Below are positions 1 through 9,568 of a stretch of DNA of 64,000 nt, piece after piece. Under the pieces are notes generated by a model. The model was not told the DNA's origin. It saw only the letters and a program-made list of their open reading frames with translations, and did no database searches. A program made the translations under genes and the position numbers. This DNA is from Bacteroidales bacterium. Its GTDB lineage: Bacteria > Bacteroidota > Bacteroidia > Bacteroidales > JAADJA01. Positions within the stretch are counted from its first letter, which is position 1. Each line of letters begins with the position of its first letter. The stretch is from assembly GCA_020052415.1 (NCBI GenBank), contig JAGVPB010000093.1, positions 1 through 64,000 of the forward strand, written 5' to 3'.

Positions 1-127
1 AATGTGTATCATTCTGTAAATCAATCATGTTTCGACAGGCTCAACATGACCATTGAGGTAAAAAATGACTTTTGAGACAGCCTCTTTTATATTAACTTTT
101 GAGACAGCCTCGCATAATTTCTATACA
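1..127. repeat. Intergenic edge with a 17-bp direct repeat
   Basis: The 17-base word ACTTTTGAGACAGCCTC occurs at 68-84 and again at 95-111. Before it (about 29-45) is a TTTCGACAGGCTCAACA stretch of the kind often scattered between Bacteroidota genes. No gene is visible here. The repeat may be the edge of a larger intergenic repeat outside the window. Confidence 0.5.
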
Positions 128-1591
128 TTACCTCTGCCACTTCTCCCTACCCGCCATACGTACGATTACTGGAGTGAATTTTGCCAGGATTTCAACCAGG
201 TTCTTTTGGTAAGACAAAACCCTGTCAATGTTTTTATACACTGTTGGCGCTTCGTCCACATCGCCGCCAATAAGCTCGATGCCAGCATTTTCAGTCATCG
301 CCCGGAGATCAGATGAAGTAATTGTTTTTAACGCCTTTTTCCGCGACAGCAACCTGCCTGCCCCATGTGAAGCGGAATTTAAACTTGCTTTATCGGCCTT
401 GCCCCGGACAATATAACCCGGTTGTGTCATCGAGCCGGGAATGATGCCTGTATTATTTGTTCCTGCCGGCGTAGCTCCTTTCCGGTGAATGATAACCGGA
501 GAGCCATCCTGCAGCTTTTCTTTCCAGGCAAAATTGTGATGGTTCTCAATCATTTTTAAGGGTTCAAGGCTTAATGCTTTTGCAATTTTATTATGAATGA
601 CATGATGGTTGCCGGAAGCATACTCGCCGGCAAGGTTCATTGCGATCCAATATTCCATTCCTTCTTCCGAACCAAGGTCGAGCCATGCCAGATGCCTTGC
701 AATATCGGGCAATGCTATTTTTTCACGCGCTATCTTTGAATAAGTTTCGGCTATATGCGCTCCAAATCCTCTGGAACCGGAATGCGACAACAGGGCAATA
801 TACTTTCCTTTTGGCAGTTCAGGTAAATCATCCTGACTCGTTACTTCAAGAATTCCCCATTCCACAAAATGATTGCCTGCTCCTGAAGTACCATGCTGAC
901 GGTAAGCCAGGTTCTTTAAATCCCTGATCACTTCCGTTTCATTCCAGTCTTTTTTATCAAAAAGTCCTGTATCATGATGATCTTTGGTTTCACCGCCAAC
1001 ACCAAATATGGTATTGTCAATCAGAGCTTTTTTAAACTTTTCCTGTTCTTTTTTGAATTGCCTTTCAGGAATATTATAAACCGTCATACACATCCGGCAG
1101 GCAATATCCACTCCGACAGCATAAGGTATAACCACATTGCTTTTTGTGGCCAGCACACCGCCAATAGGCAGCCCATAACCTACATGAGCATCGGGCATCA
1201 GTGCGCCGGAAACGGTTATGGGCAGCCGCATTGCAGTATCCATTTGAATGATTGCCTCTTCTTCGATCTGTTCACGTCCGAAGACTTTATAATATGGCGG
1301 TTTATCTCTTAAGGTATGAATTTCACCACTGATTTTACGGGGCTTCTTTTTCGGTTTGGGTTTAAGTTTTTCTTCAAGTATCAATATTGCAAGCGGCCTG
1401 AAATCCTCATCTCCCGATAAATAATTTTCAGGATGGTCAGCTAATTGCTGAAAAATTTCAATGATCTCCGGTTTTGAAAACTTTCCTGACCTGAGGAATT
1501 TCTTTCCCGCCCTGCCGAATTCCCTGATCAGGCTGATATTTTCAATTCCAAGGATATGGAAATCGCCTGCGGTGAATTTTTCTTTTGCCAT
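128..1591 (-). CDS. rtcB: RtcB-family RNA ligase
   Basis: RtcB is a Mn- and GTP-dependent RNA ligase that joins 2',3'-cyclic phosphate (or 3'-phosphate) ends to 5'-OH ends in RNA repair or tRNA splicing. The 487-residue length fits the family. Visible motifs: PDAHVGYGLPIGG around residues 133-145 (metal ligands D134, H136), GVDIACRM around 160-167 with the metal-binding Cys C165, a GNHFVEWG motif, SHSGSRGFG, and SHGAGR, which carries the histidine that is guanylylated. The family more often reads GVDIGCGM, so this copy belongs to a divergent branch with a charged, Lys/Pro-rich segment near residues 77-86. The ATG at 1591 is the natural start. It stands alone; the upstream gene ends at 1760 behind its own terminator. 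No archease is visible beside it. Cytoplasmic. Confidence 0.93.
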   Translation of the reverse strand: MAKEKFTAGDFHILGIENISLIREFGRAGKKFLRSGKFSKPEIIEIFQQLADHPENYLSGDEDFRPLAILILEEKLKPKPKKKPRKISGEIHTLRDKPPYYKVFGREQIEEEAIIQMDTAMRLPITVSGALMPDAHVGYGLPIGGVLATKSNVVIPYAVGVDIACRMCMTVYNIPERQFKKEQEKFKKALIDNTIFGVGGETKDHHDTGLFDKKDWNETEVIRDLKNLAYRQHGTSGAGNHFVEWGILEVTSQDDLPELPKGKYIALLSHSGSRGFGAHIAETYSKIAREKIALPDIARHLAWLDLGSEEGMEYWIAMNLAGEYASGNHHVIHNKIAKALSLEPLKMIENHHNFAWKEKLQDGSPVIIHRKGATPAGTNNTGIIPGSMTQPGYIVRGKADKASLNSASHGAGRLLSRKKALKTITSSDLRAMTENAGIELIGGDVDEAPTVYKNIDRVLSYQKNLVEILAKFTPVIVRMAGREKWQR

Positions 1592-1655
1592 TAGTTACTA
1601 ACGATCAAATTTACCGGAATACTACTTTGATTAGTACAATTCCCCACAAAATAAA

Positions 1656-1697
1656 AAACTCAAAATCCAGTTTATTGTTCCCCTGAATTTTGAGTTT
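1656..1697 (-). terminator. Rho-independent terminator of the OB-fold protein gene
   Basis: An 11-bp perfect stem (AAACTCAAAAT at 1656-1666 against ATTTTGAGTTT at 1687-1697) is followed on the minus strand by a T-rich run. It lies 63 bases past the stop of the gene ending at 1760 and separates that gene from rtcB. Confidence 0.7.
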
Positions 1698-1759
1698 CCT
1701 GTGAATCTTCTTATTTATTTCCTAAGGCAAATTTATCAGTGGAATAAAAATTCCTGAGT

Positions 1760-3193
1760 TTATTGGATCGAAATTTTTTGTGAGTTAAATGAAAAATCAG
1801 CAAATTCCACCTTTACCAGGTAAATGCCTTTTGTAAGATTCGTTACATCCTGTGCTACAGAACTAACCTGCAACCCGCTTCTTTGAATGACAAGTGCTCC
1901 AGATGCGTCATAAATTTCATAAGAAGATATTTTTTCTTTGGCCGTGATTGTAATAGCATCTGTTGCAGGATTCGGGTAAACCGTAATCTGCACTTTAACT
2001 TTGTTCTCATTTATCCCGATGAAAGGAGTAATATCATCAGCCATTCTTGGATTCAGCTTGTACTCCCCAAAGCCGTAAAGCATTACACCGGTAATGTTAA
2101 GATGATCGCCAATAGTCGGAGTATAGGCATACATGTCATCATCCATTACAATATCGGCACTCTGACCGTCAATCCCGCGCCAAACGCCATATTGATCAGG
2201 TAATTCAGTGACCTCCACATTCTGAACCTGGACAAGAACACTTTCGTAATCTTCCATGTTGGATTGTAAGGCTGTGATTGTGACAACCGCTGGTAACTGA
2301 TTTCCTTGTGATTCAACACTAAAAGACGAAATATAACCCAATTCAGTCATGTCGTAATACTCCTGAACCTCGCCGGTTACCTTTACTTCGTCACCAATTA
2401 CCGGAATATTGTCGCTATCGAATACGAATAATCCGTTCCATGCTCCGGATCCATCCTGAATCGCATAACCATTAAATGCTACACCTGTTACAATTCCTGA
2501 TGTAGAAATTACCTGTCCGTCATAAGGTGAAGCAGCGCCCTGTCCCTGGATGTCGTAGATCGAAACTTCCTGTCCGGCTGAGCCACCGATGATATCGTCA
2601 ATAGACCTCGGGTTCAGTTTATGTTCATCGAATGAGTAAGTCATAATTCCGATCAGTGTAAGTTCTTCGTTCATGGTTGGGGTGTATAAATAGACATCGT
2701 CGTCCACCCTCAGGTCATCGTTGTTCTGATCCTTGGCAGTCCAGATGCCATACTGGTCGGGTAATTCGGTTACAGTTACATTTTCGACTTTAGAGAGAAC
2801 GCTTTCGTAGCTTTCACTTTGAGCTTCGAGGGCGGTAATAACTACAGGCACCGGAAGAGGATTTCCCGATGATTGAACAGTGAAGGCCGTTACATTGCTT
2901 AATTCGGTCATTTCATAATATTCCTGAACTTTAGCAGTAAGTGTAACATCATCACCCATTGATGGTGAATAGGTATTATTGTAAACAAACACACCGTTCC
3001 ATGCACCATCGCCATCCTGAATATAAAATCCGTTAAATGAAATTGCAGTTACGATGCCATGAGTTATTACAATCTGGTTCACATAAGGAGATGCTGAAGT
3101 TTGACCCTGAATTTCGTAAATGGTAACTTCGGTCTGTGCAAATAATCCGGCTGTCAAAAACATAGCAGCTAAGATTGTGTAAAAAGTTTTCAT
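1760..3193 (-). CDS. T9SS-secreted protein with two OB-fold repeats
   Basis: The 477-residue protein has an N-terminal signal peptide (residues 1 to about 20, cleaved near LFAQT). Two homologous segments follow, starting at VTIYEIQGQTSASPY (about 23) and VSIYDIQGQGAASPYDGQV (about 209). Each carries GIVT, a W-N-G-(L/V)FV-type strand and an EVQEYY(E/D)MTEL segment. This is the YhcR/DUF5689-like OB-fold often found next to secreted nucleases. From about 400 comes a T9SS sorting domain (VYPNPATDAITI and a GIYLVKV end). It is the third gene of a minus-strand group with the DUF5689 lipoprotein and the TonB receptor (gaps 50 and 33-34 bp). No catalytic residues are evident, so binding of nucleic acid or another ligand at the cell surface is an inference. 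Confidence 0.82.
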   Translation of the reverse strand: MKTFYTILAAMFLTAGLFAQTEVTIYEIQGQTSASPYVNQIVITHGIVTAISFNGFYIQDGDGAWNGVFVYNNTYSPSMGDDVTLTAKVQEYYEMTELSNVTAFTVQSSGNPLPVPVVITALEAQSESYESVLSKVENVTVTELPDQYGIWTAKDQNNDDLRVDDDVYLYTPTMNEELTLIGIMTYSFDEHKLNPRSIDDIIGGSAGQEVSIYDIQGQGAASPYDGQVISTSGIVTGVAFNGYAIQDGSGAWNGLFVFDSDNIPVIGDEVKVTGEVQEYYDMTELGYISSFSVESQGNQLPAVVTITALQSNMEDYESVLVQVQNVEVTELPDQYGVWRGIDGQSADIVMDDDMYAYTPTIGDHLNITGVMLYGFGEYKLNPRMADDITPFIGINENKVKVQITVYPNPATDAITITAKEKISSYEIYDASGALVIQRSGLQVSSVAQDVTNLTKGIYLVKVEFADFSFNSQKISIQ

Positions 3194-3243
3194 AATAGTA
3201 TATTTTAAATTATTGTCCTGTATTCTACTGCGTTATTTTCAAA

Positions 3244-4506
3244 TTAATTTTCCGAAATTTTTATGTTATCCAATTCCCATGTAGCACATGCAGAGTTCGT
3301 TGAAGTGTACCGGAAAGCTATGTGAACATTCGATCCGATATATGCTGATATATCCGCTTTTCCCGAAGGAATCCATTCCCAGTTATTGTTTCCGGGCGAC
3401 AGAGTAATCTGAAGGTCGGCCCAGGTTCCTGTTGAAGGATCGCCCGAACCATTATAATCAGTGGAAACTTTAACCTGAAGGGCATTTCCGTTATAATTTC
3501 TTGCTGTTTCTATTGAAATAAAGGCTGTGGGAAGACCTGACAGATTGATCGAAGGAGAAATCAGCCAGTCGTCATTTGCATTATAAGAGCCGTCGTAACC
3601 GCTGATGGTAACTCCGGGTTCGGGATTTCCATAGCTTGAACTGTATTCCCAAACCTGATCCCCAACAACACTGATATTTTCCCAAGCGCCATAACCGTCG
3701 TCAAATCCTTCAAAGAAAAGGATATTACCTGTACCTCCGTCGCAACGAAGTCCGGTAAGCTGTACCTCATAAGTCTGACGTATTAAGAGTTGCGTTTCAG
3801 CATCATAAACACTTGCAATTGCAATGAGAGAACCTTTTCCGCTGGGAAGTTCAGTATTGGCAAAGCTCGCATAACCACTGCTCCTGATTATGGTTTGAAA
3901 TCCGTCACAATCTTCAAGGGTGTGGTTCTCATCAACAAGATTTGCAGAATCGGCGTACGTTTTACCCATTTCGCTGTCGGAAAATTGTACGCTATCCAAT
4001 TTAATTAATGTTGACTGATAAGCATCAATATTAGTATTTAATTCCTCTATAGAAACTGTTCTGGGTTCATAAAACAAACCTGTTTTTATCTTGTAAACAT
4101 TGTCAGCGGGTTTGAGATTTTTGATTTCATACAGGCCATGATACAATTCAACAGTACCACCTTTTAATAATATCCTGACAGAATCGCCAAGATACATTCC
4201 GCTGGTATAAATAAAATTCAACTGAATTCCCCCTGTAGCATCCTGGATAAAAGAACTTTCATAAATGTTACCTGAATTTTCATCCATAACGACAACCCCA
4301 AAGACTGAGTAAATATCGGTAAATGTATAAATCCCGCCACTGTCAACCAGCATTTGCTTGATCTGTCCGATGGTTAAAACTTTGGTTGAATCGAAAGGTA
4401 TGGATGTTGAGGGTGGTGTATCAGGAGTATCATCCACACAACTGTTTAAAAGGACTACTGTTGTTGCAATTAAAAGTACAAATCTTATTATTATCGGTTG
4501 TTTCAT
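3244..4506 (-). CDS. DUF5689 / choice-of-anchor J lipoprotein
   Basis: The 420-residue lipoprotein has a lipobox ending at C23 (VVLLNSC). Residues about 45-255 match the DUF5689 pattern (SVFGVVVMDENSGNIYESSFIQDA, GDSVRILLKGG, with an internal LRCDGG end), an OB-fold-like Bacteroidota module. Residues about 260-420 form a jelly-roll of the choice-of-anchor J/MAM-like type (FFEGFDDGYGAWENIS, DDWLISPSINLSG, ATWELDNIKI). It lies directly downstream of the TonB receptor in the same direction. It probably works as the surface-exposed ligand-binding partner of that receptor, much as SusD-type proteins do, although it has no SusD fold signature. The ligand is unknown. Confidence 0.85.
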   Translation of the reverse strand: MKQPIIIRFVLLIATTVVLLNSCVDDTPDTPPSTSIPFDSTKVLTIGQIKQMLVDSGGIYTFTDIYSVFGVVVMDENSGNIYESSFIQDATGGIQLNFIYTSGMYLGDSVRILLKGGTVELYHGLYEIKNLKPADNVYKIKTGLFYEPRTVSIEELNTNIDAYQSTLIKLDSVQFSDSEMGKTYADSANLVDENHTLEDCDGFQTIIRSSGYASFANTELPSGKGSLIAIASVYDAETQLLIRQTYEVQLTGLRCDGGTGNILFFEGFDDGYGAWENISVVGDQVWEYSSSYGNPEPGVTISGYDGSYNANDDWLISPSINLSGLPTAFISIETARNYNGNALQVKVSTDYNGSGDPSTGTWADLQITLSPGNNNWEWIPSGKADISAYIGSNVHIAFRYTSTNSACATWELDNIKISEN

Positions 4507-4539
4507 TCTGCAAATGTTTTAAAGTATTATTGCTAATCG

Positions 4540-7053
4540 TTAGAATCTGAAATTTATATTAAGAAAATACTGACGTCCGTATAAATAAAAACGATAGGGT
4601 GGAAATTGATCCAGGTCGAAAGGATCGTAGCGCCATTGTTCATACCCGCCAATAGCTAAATCCTGCGTGTCAAGAATATTATTCACGCTGAAATTCAATG
4701 AAATATTTTTGTTTTTAATTCTCCATGATTTACCGATATTGGCATCGAGGGTAAATCCCGGGTCCTCTTTTTCCTGCTCAAGGAGATCTGTACGATCGGG
4801 ATACTCAGGATCATAATTTGCTACTCCTTCAGCGCTTCGGCGGTCAGGATTAATATCCAGATAAACATTATCGTAATAATTAATACTAATACCCCCAAAA
4901 ATATAATGGGATGAAAAGTACTTAATGCCTGCCGATGCCGCTGTTTGCGGAAATCCGCCATCGAAATATCCTTTCATAAAAATTTGCCTGTTATCCAGTA
5001 CCTCAGCAGTATTATCCACTGAAATCGTTGCCATTGGATTTGAATCATAGTAGTATTGTCCCATTCCAAGAACCCCGTATAAAGTGAAGTTCTGGGTGAC
5101 CTTACCCTCAATTCCAAGTTCAGTGCCCCAGTGTATTTTATCAATTCCGGTCATCTGGAAGTTACCAAACGATTGCAGGACTTCATGATAAAAACTACGT
5201 GAATAAATCTGATCAGTAAATCTCGTATAATAAACGGTAGCCCTGGCTTGTACGTAAGGCGACCGGTATAAATAACTTAAATCCCCCGACAGGATTTTTT
5301 CGCTGTCCAGTCCATTTACAACTTCATTTCGGGTTCTGGGAGAAATATAGGTTGCTCTGAAATAAGGAGCGCGTGTTAAATACATAAGATTCGCATCAAT
5401 CAAATGACGGCCTGTGATCTTATAAGTTCCACCGGCTTTTAACCCGAAATTTTCAAAGGACTGCTTTTCCGAATCACCGTACGAATCATTCGGGAATTTG
5501 CCATTTCGCATGTGGCCCGTTCTCCAGAATTCAGTGTAAGAAATTGTGCCTGAAGTAAAAAAGTCAATCTTTTTATACTTGAAATTTGCCTGTAAAAAGA
5601 AATCATAACTATTGATATTGGCTGTATAATCATAGCCGAATTTATCCCCTTCTTTAATCACCTGATTCGGGTGATTCAGGTCATTCTGAATTTCATCCGC
5701 ATTTTGTGCGTAATCGCGTTCGGCAAACTTATCCCAGTTATGATAAAAATCTCCACCCAGTAAATCATCAACTAATTTATACTGAAAATTCTTATACCAG
5801 TTCAAATTTAAACCGCTGCTCAGTGAAATATGATCGTTGATCTTTTTTTGGTAATTGAAATTTGCACCGATCTGGCTTTTATCATTTCTTCTGTCTTCGA
5901 TCACATACTGCGAAAGCATACCTGTGGTGTTTTGACCCTGAGCACCATCAACGTTATAAATAGTATATAGACTTTTACTGTTAACAAAATAAAATTTGTC
6001 AAAATCCAGTTGCCTGAAACTTTCATCATTTTCCCAAAGATATTTTCTTTCTTCGGCGGTATAACCGTTAAAATCCCGCTCATCACTCGGAAGATTTCTG
6101 TAATAATCCGGTCGGGGATCAGCAACGTTGTACCAGTCAAGGCGAGTAGAACTACCCTTGCCGAAAGAATAAAATACGGATGAAGTCAGGGTTGTCTTGT
6201 CATTGATGTCAAAGTAATGGGTCAAAACCAGCATTGGCTGGTGGTAATTCGACACACTGGCATTTCTTTTTTCACCATTCTGATAACCCCAGTAAGGATT
6301 ATAATAATTAGTACCTGCATAGTCATTTGCTTCCTGAACACCAGCACCGTTTCTGCCATGTTTATTGGGAGAGCCGTAACCGATCAGGCCGATGCTGTGC
6401 TTTTTGCTGATTTTTTTCTCTACTGACAGAAAATAACTATATGCATCGTAAAAAGTACCTTCCACATAACCTTCCTGTGCCCATCTCCGCGAGCCGGATG
6501 CAGTGACTGCCCAGCCGTTTTCCATCAGGCCTGTTGAGTAAAGAAACATCAAACGATTGCGGTAATTCCGGTTTGTAAGCGAATAGGTAACTTTAATCTG
6601 TTTACTGAAAGTCGAAGCACGGGCAACGATATTGGTTACTCCACCAACTTCACCGAAGCCATATTTTGAGAATCCGATTCCAGTTCCGATTTCCTGATTC
6701 CGGGTTACATCGTTAAGGCCTCCCCAACTGGACCAATAAGCACCACCTGTTTCCAGGTCATTCAGAGGAACACCATTCATCAATATGCTTGTATTGTCCG
6801 ATTCATATCCCCTGATTTTATACCTGGTTTGCCCAAAAGTAAAACCAGCCGTTGAAACAAAAATATCCCGCGATGATTGCAGCAATCCGGAAATTTCCTG
6901 TGCCTGTTCATCACTCTCCAGATCTTCAGCAAAAACAGTTAGCTGCGGCATATCTGATTTATCAGACTTCATCTTCAGTGTGTCACTCTCCTGGGCGCTT
7001 GTAATTACTATCGAAGAAGCACAAAGAAGTGTAAAAAATATATTTCTAACCAT
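4540..7053 (-). CDS. TonB-dependent outer-membrane receptor
   Basis: An 837-residue outer-membrane beta-barrel receptor. An upstream in-frame ATG exists at 7086, but the ATG at 7053 is preferred because GAGGAT lies about 7 bases before it and it gives a clean signal peptide (MVRNIFFTLLCASS...). A plug domain follows (LLQSSRDIFVSTAGFTFGQ, YKIRGYESDNTSILMNGVPL, GFGEVGGVTNIV), then a long barrel with alternating aromatic strands ending in F (NINFRF). There is no N-terminal carboxypeptidase-regulatory domain, so it is not a canonical SusC. It heads the minus-strand group with the DUF5689 lipoprotein and OB-fold protein, and is divergent from a secreted endonuclease/phosphatase. That setting suggests uptake of nucleic-acid breakdown products or phosphate. 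Confidence 0.9.
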   Translation of the reverse strand: MVRNIFFTLLCASSIVITSAQESDTLKMKSDKSDMPQLTVFAEDLESDEQAQEISGLLQSSRDIFVSTAGFTFGQTRYKIRGYESDNTSILMNGVPLNDLETGGAYWSSWGGLNDVTRNQEIGTGIGFSKYGFGEVGGVTNIVARASTFSKQIKVTYSLTNRNYRNRLMFLYSTGLMENGWAVTASGSRRWAQEGYVEGTFYDAYSYFLSVEKKISKKHSIGLIGYGSPNKHGRNGAGVQEANDYAGTNYYNPYWGYQNGEKRNASVSNYHQPMLVLTHYFDINDKTTLTSSVFYSFGKGSSTRLDWYNVADPRPDYYRNLPSDERDFNGYTAEERKYLWENDESFRQLDFDKFYFVNSKSLYTIYNVDGAQGQNTTGMLSQYVIEDRRNDKSQIGANFNYQKKINDHISLSSGLNLNWYKNFQYKLVDDLLGGDFYHNWDKFAERDYAQNADEIQNDLNHPNQVIKEGDKFGYDYTANINSYDFFLQANFKYKKIDFFTSGTISYTEFWRTGHMRNGKFPNDSYGDSEKQSFENFGLKAGGTYKITGRHLIDANLMYLTRAPYFRATYISPRTRNEVVNGLDSEKILSGDLSYLYRSPYVQARATVYYTRFTDQIYSRSFYHEVLQSFGNFQMTGIDKIHWGTELGIEGKVTQNFTLYGVLGMGQYYYDSNPMATISVDNTAEVLDNRQIFMKGYFDGGFPQTAASAGIKYFSSHYIFGGISINYYDNVYLDINPDRRSAEGVANYDPEYPDRTDLLEQEKEDPGFTLDANIGKSWRIKNKNISLNFSVNNILDTQDLAIGGYEQWRYDPFDLDQFPPYRFYLYGRQYFLNINFRF

Positions 7054-7171
7054 AATTTTAATCCTCACATTTTGAAGGGGGAGCAAAAATAATTAAAAAC
7101 CTGAAAGAACAATGTTTTAATGGTTCTAAATTACCAGGGTAAAGTATATAGTTATGAACACTGCCGGCAAC

Positions 7172-7203
7172 TTGGTGTTTTCAAAACTTTTGTATTATTT
7201 TCG
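7172..7203 (+). promoter_or_regulatory. Bacteroidota-type promoter for the EEP gene
   Basis: In the 160-bp divergent gap, TTG (7172-7174) is followed 21 bases later by TATTTTCG (7196-7203). This fits the -33 TTG / -7 TAnnTTTG pattern with one mismatch and lies about 45 bases before the ATG at 7248. Confidence 0.45.
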
Positions 7204-7247
7204 CAGCATTAATTATTATAGTTGAGAATGCTCCAAATTCAGGTAAA

Positions 7248-8300
7248 ATGAAAAAAACAATTTATTATTCTTTGCTGATCTGTATCCTGTTTACAGGATA
7301 TTCCAACCGGACGACTGCACAACAGGAAACCAAATATAAGGTTGCAATAGTGGGATTTTATAACCTTGAAAATCTTTTCGATACCATCAATAACATTGAA
7401 TTAAGGAACAGTGAGGAGTTTACACCTGAAGGCAGGAACAAGTGGACATCGAAAAGATACCATGAAAAACTTAATAATATGGCATTCGTGATTTCCAAAA
7501 TTGCCAAGGAAACTTCACCTGATGGCATAGCATTGTTAGGTGTATCGGAGATTGAAAACAAGGGAGTTCTCGAAGACCTGGTTAAAGATCCCCAGATCAA
7601 AGACAGGAATTATCAAATTGTTCATTACGATTCTCCTGACTGGAGAGGTGTGGATGTAGCGCTTCTGTATCAACCAAAATATTTTAAAGTTACCAACAGC
7701 AATTCGCACTGGCTTAACATGGCTGATACAAGTTTCAGAACAAGAGATCAACTGGTGGTTTCCGGATTGCTGGATGGAGAAATGGTTCACGTTATTGTCA
7801 ACCACTGGCCTTCACGAAGCGGAGGCGAAAAAGCAAGCCGCCCCAAAAGAAATGCTGCCGCCGATCTCACTCGTCACATTGTGGATTCCCTTTTTGCCAT
7901 TGATAAAAATGCCAAAATTCTGGTAATGGGCGACCTTAATGACGATCCTGTAAATCCGAGCGTTAAAGACCATCTCAGGACAAAAGGAAAGACCGATCAA
8001 TTGCTCGAAGGTGATTTATTCAATCCCATGTATAAAATGTACAAGGACGGAATTGGGTCCCTTGCTTACAGGGACACCTGGAATCTTTTTGACCAGGTTA
8101 TTGTTTCACAGGGGCTCTTAGGTGAAGATAAAGCCACATTCAAATTTTATAATGCCAAGGTTTTCAATAAAAGTTTCCTGAAACAGGAGGAAGGCGCGTA
8201 TGCCGGTTATCCGCTCAGGACGTTTGCCGGAGGCGTTTATATGAACGGATACTCCGATCACTTCCCTGTATATGTTACACTGATTAAGACTGCAAAATAA
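7248..8300 (+). CDS. Secreted endonuclease/exonuclease/phosphatase family protein
   Basis: A 350-residue member of the EEP (DNase I/synaptojanin-like) superfamily with an N-terminal signal peptide (residues 1-25). The catalytic set is complete: FYNLENLFD (Asn), GVSEIEN (Glu), VNHWPSRSGG (His), GDLNDDP (Asp/Asn) and the C-terminal SDHFPV (His). Such proteins cleave phosphodiesters in nucleic acids or phosphate esters. It is divergent from the TonB/DUF5689/OB-fold group, with which families of this type recur in Bacteroidota. A plausible job is to break down extracellular DNA or RNA in the periplasm or at the surface. The exact substrate cannot be read from the sequence. Confidence 0.88.
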   Translation: MKKTIYYSLLICILFTGYSNRTTAQQETKYKVAIVGFYNLENLFDTINNIELRNSEEFTPEGRNKWTSKRYHEKLNNMAFVISKIAKETSPDGIALLGVSEIENKGVLEDLVKDPQIKDRNYQIVHYDSPDWRGVDVALLYQPKYFKVTNSNSHWLNMADTSFRTRDQLVVSGLLDGEMVHVIVNHWPSRSGGEKASRPKRNAAADLTRHIVDSLFAIDKNAKILVMGDLNDDPVNPSVKDHLRTKGKTDQLLEGDLFNPMYKMYKDGIGSLAYRDTWNLFDQVIVSQGLLGEDKATFKFYNAKVFNKSFLKQEEGAYAGYPLRTFAGGVYMNGYSDHFPVYVTLIKTAK

Positions 8301-8328
8301 CAGCTTTTCTTACAATTTCATTTTTGTT

Positions 8329-8387
8329 AATTTTTGGATCCCATTCCGAAAATTTACTTGAATTTTTGGATTACATTCCGAAATTTT
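8329..8387. repeat. Tandem direct repeat between convergent genes
   Basis: Two near-identical 27-base units (8329-8355 and 8361-8387) share AATTTTTGGAT followed by CATTCCGAAA. They fill the gap between two convergent genes. No terminator hairpin is obvious. Confidence 0.6.
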
Positions 8388-8418
8388 GCATAAATATTTC
8401 TGAAATCCGGATTAACTC

Positions 8419-9432
8419 TTACTTCAACTCAGCAGGTGTAACACTAATTTCATGAGCCTTACCGCTTCGAAGTACGCTTAGATTTATCATGCGTCCAATT
8501 ACACTCTCATCCATCAGCCGGTGCAGGTCATCAATTGAACCGATGCTGTTGCTATTGAAACCGACGATAATATCGCCCGGAAACAAATCTGAATTGTGGA
8601 TTCCTTTGTTATGATCCACCTCAACAACATAAACCCCCGTATGTTTTTCAAGTTTATTGTACTGGACAATCCTGGTGGTAAGCTTCACTATCTGTCCGAC
8701 GATGCCAAGATAGCCTCTTCGCACCTTACCTTCGATGATCAACTTACCTGTTATAAGCTGTGTAAGATTGGAAGAAACCGCAAAGCAAAGACCCTGCGCA
8801 GGAAGAATAATTGCTGTGTTCACACCGATTACCTCACCGGCTGAATTCACCAGCGGACCACCCGAATTTCCCGGATTTAATGCAGCATCGGTTTGAATCA
8901 CATCATCAATCAATCGCCCCGATTCGGTTCTCAAAGTCCTCCCCAAAGCACTCACCACTCCTGCCGTTACTGAGTACTGGAATCCATAAGGATTACCGAG
9001 GGCTATAGCGATTTGGCCAACCTGCAGCCGGTCGGAGTTTCCAAAGACAACCGATTTATAACTGTCGGCATAAATTTTCACTACGGCAAGGTCCGTCGCC
9101 GGATCCTGTCCAATGACTTTAGCCTCGTGTTCCGATCCGTCAGGTAAGGCAACCAGGATTTCCTCTGCATTGCTGATTACATGATTATTGGTAACAACAT
9201 AGCCGTCGGAAGAAATAATAAAACCTGAACCTGTTGCATAAGGATTTTGGGGATTGGGAGGTTTTGTTCCCGGAACCTGCTTCTTTTTTACTTTGATATG
9301 GACTACACTTTTACTAACTGATTTTGCAGCATTAACAATGATTCCTGAATAAGCGTCCAGGGCATATTGATCAGGTATTGGAATTCTGGTTTCCAAATGC
9401 AGATCATCTTCAGTTGAAATAAAACTTAACAT
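8419..9432 (-). CDS. HtrA/Deg-like S1C serine protease without signal peptide
   Basis: A 337-residue trypsin-like protease with a C-terminal PDZ domain. The triad reads H84 (VTNNHVIS), D114 (ATDLAVVKI) and S190 (NPGNSGGP). GNPYGFQYSVTAGVVSALGR is the typical Deg segment. The single PDZ spans about 245-335. The N-terminus (MLSFISTEDDLHLETRIPI) has no hydrophobic leader and no transmembrane segment, unlike DegP/DegQ, so it is either cytoplasmic or exported by an unrecognised route. No clear ATG upstream would add a leader. The protease-chaperone role is inferred from the family. It stands alone between convergent and tandem neighbours. Confidence 0.88.
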   Translation of the reverse strand: MLSFISTEDDLHLETRIPIPDQYALDAYSGIIVNAAKSVSKSVVHIKVKKKQVPGTKPPNPQNPYATGSGFIISSDGYVVTNNHVISNAEEILVALPDGSEHEAKVIGQDPATDLAVVKIYADSYKSVVFGNSDRLQVGQIAIALGNPYGFQYSVTAGVVSALGRTLRTESGRLIDDVIQTDAALNPGNSGGPLVNSAGEVIGVNTAIILPAQGLCFAVSSNLTQLITGKLIIEGKVRRGYLGIVGQIVKLTTRIVQYNKLEKHTGVYVVEVDHNKGIHNSDLFPGDIIVGFNSNSIGSIDDLHRLMDESVIGRMINLSVLRSGKAHEISVTPAELK

Positions 9433-9568
9433 ATAAATATGAATTTATTTCAGGCAAAACCAATATCGAACCAAAATGAATCTTCGACAGTTTGGCAGTA
9501 AAGAAAGATCAATTGGACAGTAATTTTAAAATACCGGCTTGACGGCAATTTAATTCCATTATCCTGAG

